This document shows, in pieces, positions 44,841 to 57,600 of a DNA stretch of 64,000 nucleotides. Both the position numbers and the translations under genes were made by a program. The notes under the pieces are model-generated. The model worked only from the letters and a program-made list of their open reading frames with translations, ran no database searches and was not told where the DNA came from. The stretch lies in the NCBI GenBank assembly GCA_029948255.1, contig JALIZF010001506.1:62001-126000 (forward strand), read 5' to 3'. How positions within the stretch are numbered: position 1 is the first letter of the stretch; each line of letters begins with the position of its first letter. This stretch comes from Telmatactis stephensoni (taxonomy: Eukaryota; Cnidaria; Anthozoa; Actiniaria; Isophelliidae).

Positions 44841-47800
44841 GATCCTGAAGAAGTTAAAGAAAAGGCATTTAGAAAATCCAGTACAGTTGTATTAAATCTT
44901 GCCAAACCAAAACAATGGCCCCAGACATCACAAGAAACTCTTGACACTGACAGGATTCCTTCAGACAGTAAAATTTCAGTGAATTCTGTCAAGATGAGTA
45001 GTAGGTATAGAGACTTAGGATCTAGGGATTCCCCTGATTCAAGAAGGCATCCATTTCTTGGACAAAGGTCTAAGACCATGGTTGAGGAAAGCAGTACCTC
45101 TCGCTACTATGATGACTCAGTGTCACCAGGACTAGGGAGGCGCTATGGTAGTGCTAGATACCATAGGACTACTGTCAACCTCCCAGTAAGATCCTCAAGC
45201 CCAGTGAGTAGTTATCAAGCAAGTCATGTGACAGAGCCATCATCTCGTAGCAGGTACCATAGCTCATCTGCTGAACCATCTCACAGTAAGTACCAAGGCT
45301 CTTCGTCAATCACAACAAGTGGCATTTCCAGTCAGCCTTTTCGATTTACCAGGGCAGCATCATTTGACAAGTCAAAGTCTTCCAGGAGTCCAGTTTACCA
45401 TGACTTTTCAAGTCATCAAACAGATTCTGATAAAAATAGGAAATATATTTCAGGGCTGCATCAAAGTTTATCAAGTGGAAGCAAATCTTCTGCAGTATCA
45501 TCATACCAACCTAAATATAGTTCAATAGATGTAAAAAGTAGAGACAGTAAAACTTCAACTTCACCTCCACTATATCACCATCAAAAGGATTTAGACAGGC
45601 TTTCATCTCATCGTGATACCAACAAGGATGAAGAAAGCAGCTCTAGGAGTAGCTCAGTAAGCTCGAGGGGTTCTAGTGGATCTGTTAGTAGGAAGAGTTC
45701 CACTGGTTCTTTGGGTAGGGATAAAGTTAGTTATGTTGGGAGTCACTCTGGAAGAACTTCTCCAGAGATTTCAACTTCACAAGATATATCACGTCTTAGT
45801 CAAAAAATTGCAAAAACATTTCAAGGGGATCGCAGAGGATCTGAGGGCTCTATGTCACCAGCAGGTAGCAGGTCACCATTCTTGAGGAGTTATTCTCTTC
45901 GTAGTGATTATACATCAAGATATGCCAAGCACCAGCTTGAGAGAACAAGGTCAGGACCTGCTAAAATGGATTTGAAAAAGCAAAGCAGTTTACCTGAAGA
46001 AACTGAAAAGAAGGAAGATATTGATCAACGATCAAGAAAAGGAAGCTGGTTGCAGTCACAGAGAAAATCCCCAACTAGTCCTGAAAAAGGAACAATCAGT
46101 AGGGTTTTTGGAAAAGAGAGATCTGAGTCTTCATCTCCATCAGAATCATCAAGAAAATTTTCCCTCTCCAGTAAACTTTCCTCATCAAATGAAAGCAACA
46201 CAGACATTGGTGGTCTGTTCAAGAAAAAGTTTTCTGTACCAAGCAAGTACTTCTCATCAAAGGAAACAATATCTAGAGAATCAAGTGAAGGAAGCACAGA
46301 AATTCTTGACTCAGCAGGAACTGGTAAATTAAAAAAGAAGTATTCATTACCTACAAAATTAAGCTTTAGAAAGAGAAGTGCTAGTATTGAGGGTACAGGG
46401 AGTAAATCTGAACCACCTAGTCCTGACAGGTATCTAGAAAGGACAAGAGCCTTTGTAAGATCAACATCTTTAGATGCTGATAGTGATAAGGATAGTCCTA
46501 GAGGCTCCATGATGAGAAGATTTAAATTTTGGGACAAGAAGGAAAGGCAGTCACCCCGTTCACGTTCAATATCACCAGAAGGAAGAGAATCAATGTTAAC
46601 CTCACCTCCAGAAGCTGAACTTGAGTTGAAAGCTCAACTTGAGTTGAAAGCTCGACTTGAGTTGAAAGCTCAAGAAAAAGTTACTTCCACTGAAAAAGAA
46701 AATAGACCTGATGAAGTAGTCAAAACAGCTGTGATTTCTGATGGAACTAAATCTCTTGAAAGAACAAGAACTAAAAGCCCAACAGAGTCAGAAAATATTA
46801 AAATAGGACAACTAATTAAATCCGGTATTGAAGTTGTAAGTAAAAAGGTAGAAAAACAAGCTAGTACCGAAGCAGATGGGTCTGAGGAGTCCAAAGTTAG
46901 AAAAATTTCTAGAGAAGAAAGAAGAGCTCGTTACAGAAGAGGAAAGAACATTGGATATTCAAAATCTATGGATGCAGCAGTTGACTTAACTCCTGTAAGT
47001 AATGACAACAAAGTTGATAACACAAGTGCAGACTCGGAAATGCAGCCTTCTGATAAGCTTCGAGAGCGCAGGAGACTACGAAGATTGGAAAGAGAGAAAG
47101 CCTTTTCTTCTACATCAACTAACAAAACAGAGTCAACTGATTCAGTCAGGCAATCCAGACAGAAGCTGAGGCTTTCAGTGAGTACAGAAGATACAGGAAC
47201 GACAAAACGCAGATCCCAGACAATTGCTTCCCCAGCCCATCAAGATATCATTGAGTCTATTTTGAGGGAAAAACCCCATTTGTCTCGGGAAGATATTCGA
47301 CCACCGTCTGTGAAAGAAATGCTGAAACGTTTTATTTGTGAAGATGACACCTCAAAAACTATCTTAGAATCTCGCAGAACTAAGGAAGAAGGCCGACCAC
47401 ATACTATATGTGGAGGAACTCTTTCCCCTGATGAAATGAGGAAGTTTGAGGACATTAATTTTTCTCTTGCTAGACAGTATTCCTCAGATGAATCACACAC
47501 TGTAAAAACATCTGATAAAGTTGTTTCTTCCTCCAGTGATGTAGAGGGAAGAGATTTGCCATTAAGTGTTTTAGGAAAAGAGAATGGAAAGATCCATTCT
47601 GAAACTCAAGTTGAAAGTTCTCCAGCAGCAGCAGCACCCTCTAAAACAGGAAAGCTTATAAGAAAGTTTTCTTTCAAAGGTGAAGATGATTCCCATCCAC
47701 ATAAATCATTATTTAGAAAACACAGACATTCTCCTGAGCAAGAAGAAAAAGAAAAAGGGAAGAAACGGGAAAAAGAAATTGAAAAGGAAAAGGAGAAGGA

Positions 47801-48696
47801 AAAGAAAGCAAGAGAAAAAGAGGAAAAGGAACGAAAAGAAAGGGAGAGGCATAAAGAAAAGGAAGAAAAAGCAAGAAAGGAAAAAGAGGAGAAGTTGAGG
47901 AAGGAAAAAGAAGAAAAACCGAGAAAAGAAAGAGAAGAGAAAGAGGAGAGAGCAAGGAAAGAAAAAGAGGAGAGGGCAAGGAGAGAAAAAGAAGAAAAAT
48001 TGAGAAAAGAGAAAGAAGAGAAATTAAAAAAAGAAAAGCAAAAGTTGCACAAGGATGAAAAAGAAAAACTAAAAGCTGAAGAAAAGGAGAAGAAAGAAAA
48101 AGAGAAAAAGGACAAGGAAAAGAAAGAAAAAGAACAAAAGGAAAAGTTAAAAGACAAGGAAAAGCGTGAATTGGAGAAAAAGGAAAAGAGAGAAAGAAAA
48201 CACAAATTGCGAGAAGAACAAATGGAAAAAACTCAGCAACAAATTATGCAAGCTATTGAAAAAAGAGCTGAAGAGACAAAACAAGCTGAAGTAATGTCTG
48301 TAGATGGTGTTGATAAAGAAAAGCAATTCCATGACACTGACAAGAACCAAGAACCAACTGAATGTGAATTCCCAAGAGAAGGGTCAGTATCAGCTTTACT
48401 AAGTTTATTTTCCAAGGCAGACCAAATGGAAAAACCACGGCATCCATTACGCATTCACAAAGTACGTCCAAGGACTTTGGCAGCAGGAATTGCTCCTGAA
48501 ATCATCAAAACAGCCAGAGAAATGATGGAGAGAAGAGAAAGATTCAATGATTCATGCAGAACCCAGGATGATTCAAGTATTAACAATAGGCCAGATAGTC
48601 TGATAGATGAGCCAGAAAGACTGATTGAATACCCAAATCAGGACAATAGGATTGTAGAAAAAAATGAAGAGGACAGGAAAAAAGAATTGAGAAGAC
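44841..48696 (+). CDS. SVIL: Supervillin giant N-terminal exon (1285 codons)
   Basis: One uninterrupted exon encodes the intrinsically disordered half. It follows a strong acceptor (CTATTTTCAG) and reads in frame from 44841 ([10 protein letters not shown]), so the ATG at 44994 (MSSRYRDLG) is an internal start candidate rather than a necessary one. The content is Ser/Arg-rich through about 47200. It then carries [17 protein letters not shown] and [12 protein letters not shown], resembling the basic segments of vertebrate supervillin N-termini, a [10 protein letters not shown] block, and a Lys/Glu-rich single-helix or coiled-coil stretch (about 47740-48230). A short motif, K(K/R)K then (F/Y)S(V/L)P then K, recurs at about 46217, 46336 and, with a looser form, 47650. 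[11 protein letters not shown] is a tandem triplicate at 46617-46676. It ends AGAAGAC|GTAAGT, phase 1, matching the exon at 51238. Confidence 0.85.
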
Positions 48697-51600
48697 GTAA
48701 GTAGGAATTTTGTATTTTTTAATTGTGTCATTTAGTGTTTATTTTACATCAGCTCACCTTTTGTGTATTATTCAAATTAAAACATAGCCGCTTTTCCATT
48801 CATTGAGAGCGCCACTTCTTGAGTTTTCTTTATCAACCATTTGATTTTTCAAATGATTTCTATTCACGTTAGGAAAGCTGGTACAGTGTCAGTTCCTCAT
48901 TTTAATTTGTGTGCAGCTTTACATGTACTAACCTGCGGATGACCCCTGCTAATTGCACAAACATTGAACCTTTTCAAACCATTGGACAAAGCCTAGACCG
49001 AATTGAACATCGGGGAATCTGTTGATTAGGTGATTTTAGAGAAGTCGTTTCAAACAGCGACAGACATATTTTGGTATTCCAAATGGGACTATATGGTGTG
49101 TTCATTAGATAAAACACATGAAAATCCAACTATTACTGGTTCACCCAGAGCCATTTCGGTCTCAGTTTCGATGTTCAGTGATTTTAAAAGGGTCAGTGTT
49201 TGGGTAATTACATGTAGCTCTGTACATGTACATGTAAATCTCTAGAGCTGCATGTTTTAAGATAGCCATAACCATTTCTTAATGACCTTTTAACAACCCA
49301 ATATACACACCACGTAACCACGTACAGCTGTATCTAAGACTAAATAGCCTTGGGCAATAATACCTCTTACCTGCTTACTGTACGTGTGTTGCGTAAAGGT
49401 CCATTGTCCAATAAATATAGTCTCATTTATGTCATGTGTATAAAATTACCACACACTGTGCAGTGAAACCTCTTGAATGTAGACCCTCTAAGGACCAGCT
49501 GCCATTGTCCACCTTGGAGCAGATTTTGCACTGTCACAGCGTGATATGTTTTCATACACATTATACACAATCAACATGACGCAGTCTTTTTCTTTGAGTT
49601 TCTCACAGTCATGAAATCTGCTCTAGGGGGTTGTCCTATAGAAAAAGTAGTGGAGTGCATTTTCGCTGGTACCAGTCAGAGATGTCTGTGGTTGAGAGGC
49701 GTTTTTAGCACAATATTGTTGTCTTGAAATTGGCGTGGTATAACATTGCGCGCGCAACGATTTTTAGCGGAACACAGTTGCAGAAAGGTGTTACATGTTT
49801 TTAACGATCTTCAAAAACTGACATCGTTGTCATCAATTCCCGGCAGACGCGCTGTAGCTACGCCAACTTTTAGCGCAACAATGAGCATTGCGATCAGTGT
49901 AACATACAATAGTTATTAAATAAATAGAAAACACGACAGCAATAGTGTATCTCAAGAGAAGCCTCTTTACTCGGGCTACCTGTCGTCAGCAAGCAACTGT
50001 GGAAAATTACCCAGATGCCCTTTGCAAACAAGCCTTGTTACTCGGGCTTCTCCGTAGCCCGAGTGAACGCTATCATTGCATCTTCTCTATTTCAGTTCAT
50101 TAACCATATAAAATACTTGTACATACTAGGAATTATTTATTCTTTTATACATGCATATCTTAGAAAAGAAAATTCTAGTTGTTTGAATCAGTCTAGTTCA
50201 TTTTCGGATTCTCTTTTCCCTATAGAAGCAACTAGACGATCAGTTTTGTGTAATGTACTTTTCCTCATTTGCAGATACCAATAATTACAATACGGCTATT
50301 TAAATGTACTTATCGTGCTTTAATTATTTATATGAGTGGTTGGAGATGACAATTTCGGTATTTTCACAAAAAAATTGCTGAAGAGAGTTAACATCCTCTA
50401 ATAAGGCATATTGTCAATTCTGGAAAATTCCTCTTGGTCCTGCCCTTTCTCGCAAATAAGCAAATTTTTGAAGATACGCAACCAGGATATGACATAATTT
50501 GAAATTAAGCAAATTTTCCTTTTCTTATTTTCCTTCTGTTTTTTTTTTTGTGACATCAGGTCAGTTCCTCTTGGTCCTGCCCTTTCTTGCAAATAAGCAA
50601 ATTTTTGAAGATGCGCAACCAGGATATGACATAATTTGAAATTAAGCAAATTTTCCTTTTCTTATTTTCCTTTTTTGTTTGTGACATCAGGTCAGATCAT
50701 TGTTAATGGACCAGCTGATTTCTGTCATCGATTTTGACTGTTTTTGTATTGCATTAAGATCTAAGACAAACACCGTCCTATTATCGTTAGTAGTTATAAG
50801 GGTTTAAGTACATACAGACAGGGCATGATGTAATGGCACTGCGTTACTTAGTCAACAGTTTCACTCAATAGAAACTCAACTCATTACGACCCAGGACTGA
50901 ATTTTTACTGACTTAGTGATGATTGTTTCGAGAAGAATATCATGAAATGAAATCACGTGGACATTTTAGATTGAAAATTACGTCAGTGCATAGGTTAATG
51001 TTGGATTAATTGGGTCTTAAATGAATGCCATTAAGATACCTCATGACAAGTGCACTGAAAAACAAGGCTTGAACCTAATATTGGGATTATTCATTAAGGT
51101 TATGGAGTAATGTTTGGACAAAAGATTACATCTTCTGATGTCAGAGCTGGAATGACTGGAGTGTTCCATCTCAGTACAACACGTCACACTTTCATAATCT
51201 TACTGAACATTTTGTTATTTCAAAATGTCTTCAACAGTACATAAGGCAAAGAAAGCCAGGAAAACGTCTGCTACACGACCATTTGGAATGATGAAGACTA
51301 AGTCAGAATCCAATTTGGATCAACCGTTTGAGTTAATTCATGTCGACATTGACTTGGACGAGAAGAAAGGAGCCCAAGAACCCAGGGAAAGCAAGTTTAT
51401 CGAACTAACTCCAGTTGCAAAACAAGCGATTCCGCCAGTGAAAATTATTCTGGATAAAAAAGCCGATGAGGGAGAAACTAAGCGTGGCAACAAGAAAACA
51501 ACATTGGATGATGGGCTTGAGGAATTCTTTGGTGACTCAAAGAAAACTGAAGGAAAGACCACGGTTAGCAGCTCTCCAAAAGCTGACATCACAACAGAAG

Positions 51601-54600
51601 ACCTTGATGCTATTTCATCACAAACAACACAGTAAGTGAACTCTCTACTACTTGCTTTTTTTTTCAAATCAGTATAAATTGCATTGTTTGATTCGTGGTA
51701 GACGTTGTAGGTTAAATATTTATTATTTCAATACTGAGGCTGAAAAAAATACATGTTTCTTCAGATTTTTTATTATAAACTTGTGACCTTCAATACAGAT
51801 AAGATCCCAATGTTAATTCCGTGGTTTTTGGTCCAAAGTCCTGCTCATATCATGATATCCATTTATATAATGATATTCACGATGTGTTCCAATACTTTAT
51901 ATAAGCATCAATAATACATCAAGATTTCCCATTTTTCATATATTTCCCTGCAATTTGCCTAGTTTTTGTAGTGCAAGTTTTTGTAGTGCGTGCATTTTAT
52001 CATGTTTAAAATTTGTTTTCAGTATCAAACTTTTCTCAAATAAATGTTTATATTTTGACTATCAATATTGATATGACCAGTGGATTTGAAGCATTGCTTG
52101 TAAATACAGAGAATTACGGACTCTGACCAGATGATACCTAATTCTTACTTTCATAAAGTACTATTTATTCAAAGGAATTTTCACCACAATATATGTGGTA
52201 AACGGTCTCGTTTTTGATTGTCAATTCAGCTGCAATAAGTTTCAGGAGTATCGCGGCCTAAGGACACGTTATTATGACTTTAGTATCTGCATTAGAAGTT
52301 TTAATTACTTAACAACCGAAGTGCGTTAACATGCTTGGTCTGTAAGGCACCAGTAGATATGTTGCCAGAAACATGTTTTCAAAGGGAAACATCGTTTCCA
52401 TGCGGTACAGTCACACTAAAGGTTTCAGGCTTTGTGAAAAACGTTTTGCATGTGGTTGAACTGGGAACAATTTTTTTCCGGATAAATGTGAAAAAAGAAA
52501 CATCTTTTGTGTTACTTTTAGTTCTTCGTCTAAAAAAAATTTTCTTTTATATAAGGTGCGAAAATGGAGAAGAACAAAATGTGTTTTTAAATTTGTACGA
52601 ATTAGTAAGACGTAGGCTAAGAACAATAGCCATTTGTGGCAAACAATACTCGGACAATATTCGCGCTGTATTTATCTCATACCAGGTGTATTGGTAATCA
52701 TTACTGAGTTCGGCTGTTCAGCATGTTGCTATGGAAACCATCCCTGATAGAGCCCTAAATTAAAATTGAAAATCATACTGTTTCTGTGAGTCAATTACTG
52801 AAGAACAGTTGGGCGTGCATTTCAAAGTATTCCGATTTTGCTCACAAATTACATATACATGCAGAGCTGCTAAAATTCAATTTGAGAATTCAGTTATTTG
52901 GAGTGTCTAGAATCTGACAATTTAGATAACTGTCAAAAACTGTCATGATTTTGTTTTGAAAATGGAAAGCCTTAATGCTTTGTTTGAAGGATTTCTCTTG
53001 ACATTTTCTCGGCATTCTCAAGTTGTTTTGCGTCTGGTATCTCTCTTTACCAAAGCAATGATGACATCCTTTTGTCTTGACATTTTCTCTTATTTTGAAG
53101 TTGTTTTAGCGTCTGGCACCTCTCGGCATTAAAGCACTGATAGTGTTGCTTTCTCTCAACATTTTCTTTCATTATGAACTTGTTTTAGCGTGTAACTCGG
53201 TATCGAAGCACTGTTGTTATCCCAGAGGACATTACGTTCAAAATCCGCCTTTTTGCTCATATCTGTTATGTTAAATAGTGGGGGAAAGTGAAAGAATATT
53301 ATTTCCTCTTGTTAGAATTTTCTGTATCCATTTTTCTAAAATAAAAAAGAAAATTTCCTGAGACACAAAACGTTAACAGTTTGCATTCAGCTATCAAGAC
53401 CTGGACACAAGGGGCAAGCTTTTGTCGTAACACTGTGCACAGCAAGATGGTTTTGAAGATGTCAAACGATGCATCTCTTCCTACAACAATGCGCACAACT
53501 AGGTTGAAAGTGAAGCCAAACTGTTTTTTTTTTTTCCCAAGGTTAATTTTAATTATGAGGTCAAGTCTGAAGTATTGCAGCTATCGCCATTTCTTGACTA
53601 CTCGATACAGTAGCTGATACCATAGATACACTCCAGTGATCCTCAACAAATGTTTAATTTCGAAGCTTCGGGCCTTAAGTACAAGAAATATTCAGAAAAC
53701 GTACCTATTTGTTGCACGTCTTGGTGCAGAATTCAACTCATTGTAGAATTCGACTCCTACAACTCCTGGATCGGATAGCGTTGCGCGCAATACCGGCATT
53801 GGAGGACGCATTGTTGAAAGTGCAATATTGCAAGACAAGATTGTGCATCGTGTAAGTGACCGGGCCTTAACTCTACGGTTTACTTTAAACACTAACTTGA
53901 CAGATTTTCAGCTTCGTAACCAACTATGATCATAGTCTGTCCGCGCGCTTATGTGGATCTTGTATATTCATCCTGAGTTTAAAAATTCTCAATATGAAAG
54001 TAAAAGTTCACATTTTTATCATTAGACCAGAATACTAGTACATATCAAAAATAAGGTTGGATCCGTTCTCTTGGTATAACGGTTCCTTTATCATATTCAC
54101 TTACTCCTACTTATAATGTCATTTTGTCTTTGTAAAGGCATCTGCGATCTGTTGCTGAGGATAAGATGCTCCTCAAACCTAAAAGAAGACATACCACCAA
54201 GTCCAACCCCGTAAAGGCTCTGAAAGACAGAGAAGACGTTCGAACTGAAACTGAAGTAAGTCGTTATTGACTGAAATAATATTTCTGAGAAATTAAGATG
54301 AATTGAGATCCTATAGAGCACGTTCTCATTAACTCCACAACATGAAAAATGCTTTTGCATCTGATGAGTTTCATGATATCTGATACCATTAAGTAAGTCG
54401 TTATCGACTGAAGAAATTTTTTCGATAATTAAATTATGATGAATTGAGATCCTATAAGCACGCTCTCATAAACTCCACAACGTCAATAATGATTTTGCAT
54501 CTGCTGAGTTTGATATCTGATACCCTGATGGTGGAAGTGATGTTGAAGATTGTGGCAGCCACTTGCTTGTACTTACAGCCATAATAGAGCAGTTCGTATG

Positions 54601-57600
54601 AGTTTGGTAAGCAGTGCGCCGTGCTGTGATAGCCTGCGTTCTAGAAGGCCAGCTACGCAGGCTTGCTGTGACCGTGTCAGTGCCGTGGTGTCTAGAGTAG
54701 ATTTCATATGACTGTGAAAACGGCACCGCACGGGCACGGCACGGTTACGGCAGGAATTTCGAATGTTTTTATAGACATCACTGCACTGGCCACGGTACAG
54801 CGCGATCCGTTTCACACTCGTACGAAATCTACTCTATACAAACGTTAATAGTGATCATGGCTGTAACGATGCCGTGCCGTAATCGTACCGTTTTCCCAGT
54901 CATACGAAAACTGCTGTTTTAGCATCATCTTCTGTGATAGTGATGATGATGTGCCTGATACTGAATACTATAATAGAAACTTAAAGTCCATGCGTTAATG
55001 ATCTCGTTAGGCTCCAAGAACTCCGAGAATCGAAAAGAAGGCAGTTACAAGCGAACATCCAGTCATTCGCCGGAAGAAGAAGAAATACAAAGATCCTGAC
55101 AATTTGTGTAAGTTGACTGACGTTGGTTTTGTCACCCTGTTAACCAATAGATTTTCAACCTGTAACACCTTTGCTACATTCACGTACTGAAAAGTATTTG
55201 GCTTTTTCACGAGTCACGTTTAAGCCAAAAAAAAATGGACTTTCCGCACGTCTAAAAAGATTTGACTTAGGAATTACGAATCACGATTTTACATGTAAAA
55301 AAATCCGTAATCACGTTTCGCGAGAAAATAAGTAGCTCAAATAATGACTCATGAAAAAAAGGATAGGGAACCTGGTGACTGGGACACAAAAGTCAATCGT
55401 AATTTTCAATTGTATTTCTTACAGGGCGTCGCCATACTCTAGACCTGGCAGCCTCAGCTATAGCAGGTTTAGCCAGCACCGAGGATTTTACTAAAGTTAC
55501 TTTAAGAAAGACAGGTGGACCAGAGAAGGCTAAAGAACAAGATGATTACAGAGGAACAAAACCAATTATGTTGATTCATATTAAAGGTAGAGAAATGATA
55601 CGGTTTTAGCGGTGTCTATTCAGTCGATAATTGGGCATTAAGATGGGTGTCTAATTAGTTTGTGATGGATTTTGGTGAGGTATGGTATGTTGATGGTTAA
55701 TTTAGAGTTTTATCACCTTGTGATGCCTTGTGGGGCTTTTAAGTTGTTATGCATTTTAGGGTCCAGAAGTGCAAAAATGGCAATAAAATCGAGACATTTT
55801 TCTTACCTAAAAGATACTACACACTTGAAGCAGTTAATTTAAGTAGTAAAAGTCATAACTGTTTAGGCCTTCAAGTCTTCATGTATATCGACGTTGTATA
55901 GTTTCATTGTAAAGTTTTTTAGTCAAAAGCGTCCGGTGTGAACTTTTTCTCAAATTCATTCGAACCCCCTATTAAACGAACACCCTCGGAAAGATAGCAT
56001 CTGGTCGCTTAATGGGGGTTGTGCTGTACACTTTAATGAACCTTCTTGTTTGATTTATTCATCAGGTCGTCGCAACATGCAAACACGTCTAATAGAACCA
56101 TGTCAGAAATCTCTGAATTCTGGAGACTGTTTTGTACTTGTTACTAAGGAAGAATTGTTTGCTTGGGTTGGGAAGGATGCTAATGCCATTGAAAGGGCTA
56201 AGGTAAATATTTATAACAATTTTTATTTATTTTATTCAAAAATTACAATATGATCGAATGTTACCAATTCGCCATTCCGAAACTATAGCTCCAGTTGAAT
56301 TATGGGACTGTTTTTGGGAACACAAAATTTCAAAATTCATGAAGAAATCACCAAATGTGAGACAAGAGAGCATGAATAAGAGAAAAGTTACCAGGATCAG
56401 GTGTTAACGATTGTTTACAAGCACTTTGCTCCAAATTAAAAATAAGTGGCATCCCCAAAAACCGTCCCATAATTCAACTGGAACCCTAATTTCGGAATGG
56501 CGAATTGTATAGTGGCTGTCATCAAATCGTGTTCACAAACCGTTTGTCAACCATGTGATATCGATTTCACTCGCACTTTTTTGTTGTTGATGATTCTGTT
56601 GTTGTTCCACTGTTGTGTTTGCTATTGCTGTCGTAGTGGTAGTCCATGGCATAATTCTGTTGTTTTCTGCAGCTTTCACCTGATGGTATTGTTGCTGATT
56701 ATTTTGTAATTTTAAACCACCTTAATACTAGCTGACATGCGCTTTGTTTTCGTTGCTAAGGTCACGGAGATCGCTTCACGTATATTCACCAAAAGAGAGT
56801 TAGACTGCAAGGCACGTGACATTACCTTTATCGAGGAAAGGGACAAAGACCCAGAGAAATTAAAAGCAGCCAAAAAGTTTTGGAAAATTCTTGGAGCTGA
56901 TCCTGATGGAGAAATTCGAGGTAAGAAATGCCGAGAAAAAAGGATGGTGAGGTAAACGACAATGATCAATGTTGGATGTGAAAGTAGTGGCTGTTATGGT
57001 GACTGCGGTTCTGCTTTTAGAAGCGACGGCTTTTGCCGTGGCACTGTCTATAGAGCAGATTTCGTATAACTGTGAAAACGGCACCGCACGGTCACGGCAC
57101 GGTTGCGGCAAGAATTTCGAATGTTTTTATAGAGATCACGGCACTGACACGGTTACGGCACGGCGCAGTCCGTTTCACACTCATACGAAATCTGCTCTAT
57201 TTGGTTGCTGTGTTGATGAATGTGGTCTTATTAACGATCCAGGAAATATATCGATATATGCTGGTGGTCTGTCAATTATACTGTTAACTGATGATGGTCA
57301 TAAATATCTTGATTAGTACGAGATGCTGCTGCTGATTATTACTATTTTAGCAGTGACAACTATAGTTCATAATCACCCTCTGTGTTATTAATATTGAGAT
57401 TGATGGCGATGATAATGTTGATGATTATGATGCTGATGGAAGTTGTTAATTTGCCTCCACAGCTGCTGATTGCATTCCCGTCGACGAAGAATACGAGAAA
57501 GGAATGATCAAGACTAACATGGTTTACAAGGTTCACTGGACCGAACCCCCTTCACTGATGGCTGTTGATTCTATGTGTGGACGTTTACCACAAGTATCCA

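Noticed and set aside
46025..48454. Minus-strand ORFs up to 199 codons, Ser/Phe-rich
   Set aside because: Antisense shadows of the Ser/Lys/Glu-rich supervillin exon.
52335..52697. 120-codon ORF in a supervillin intron
   Set aside because: No family motif, no splice signals that fit, and it contains degenerate inverted text of repeat type.
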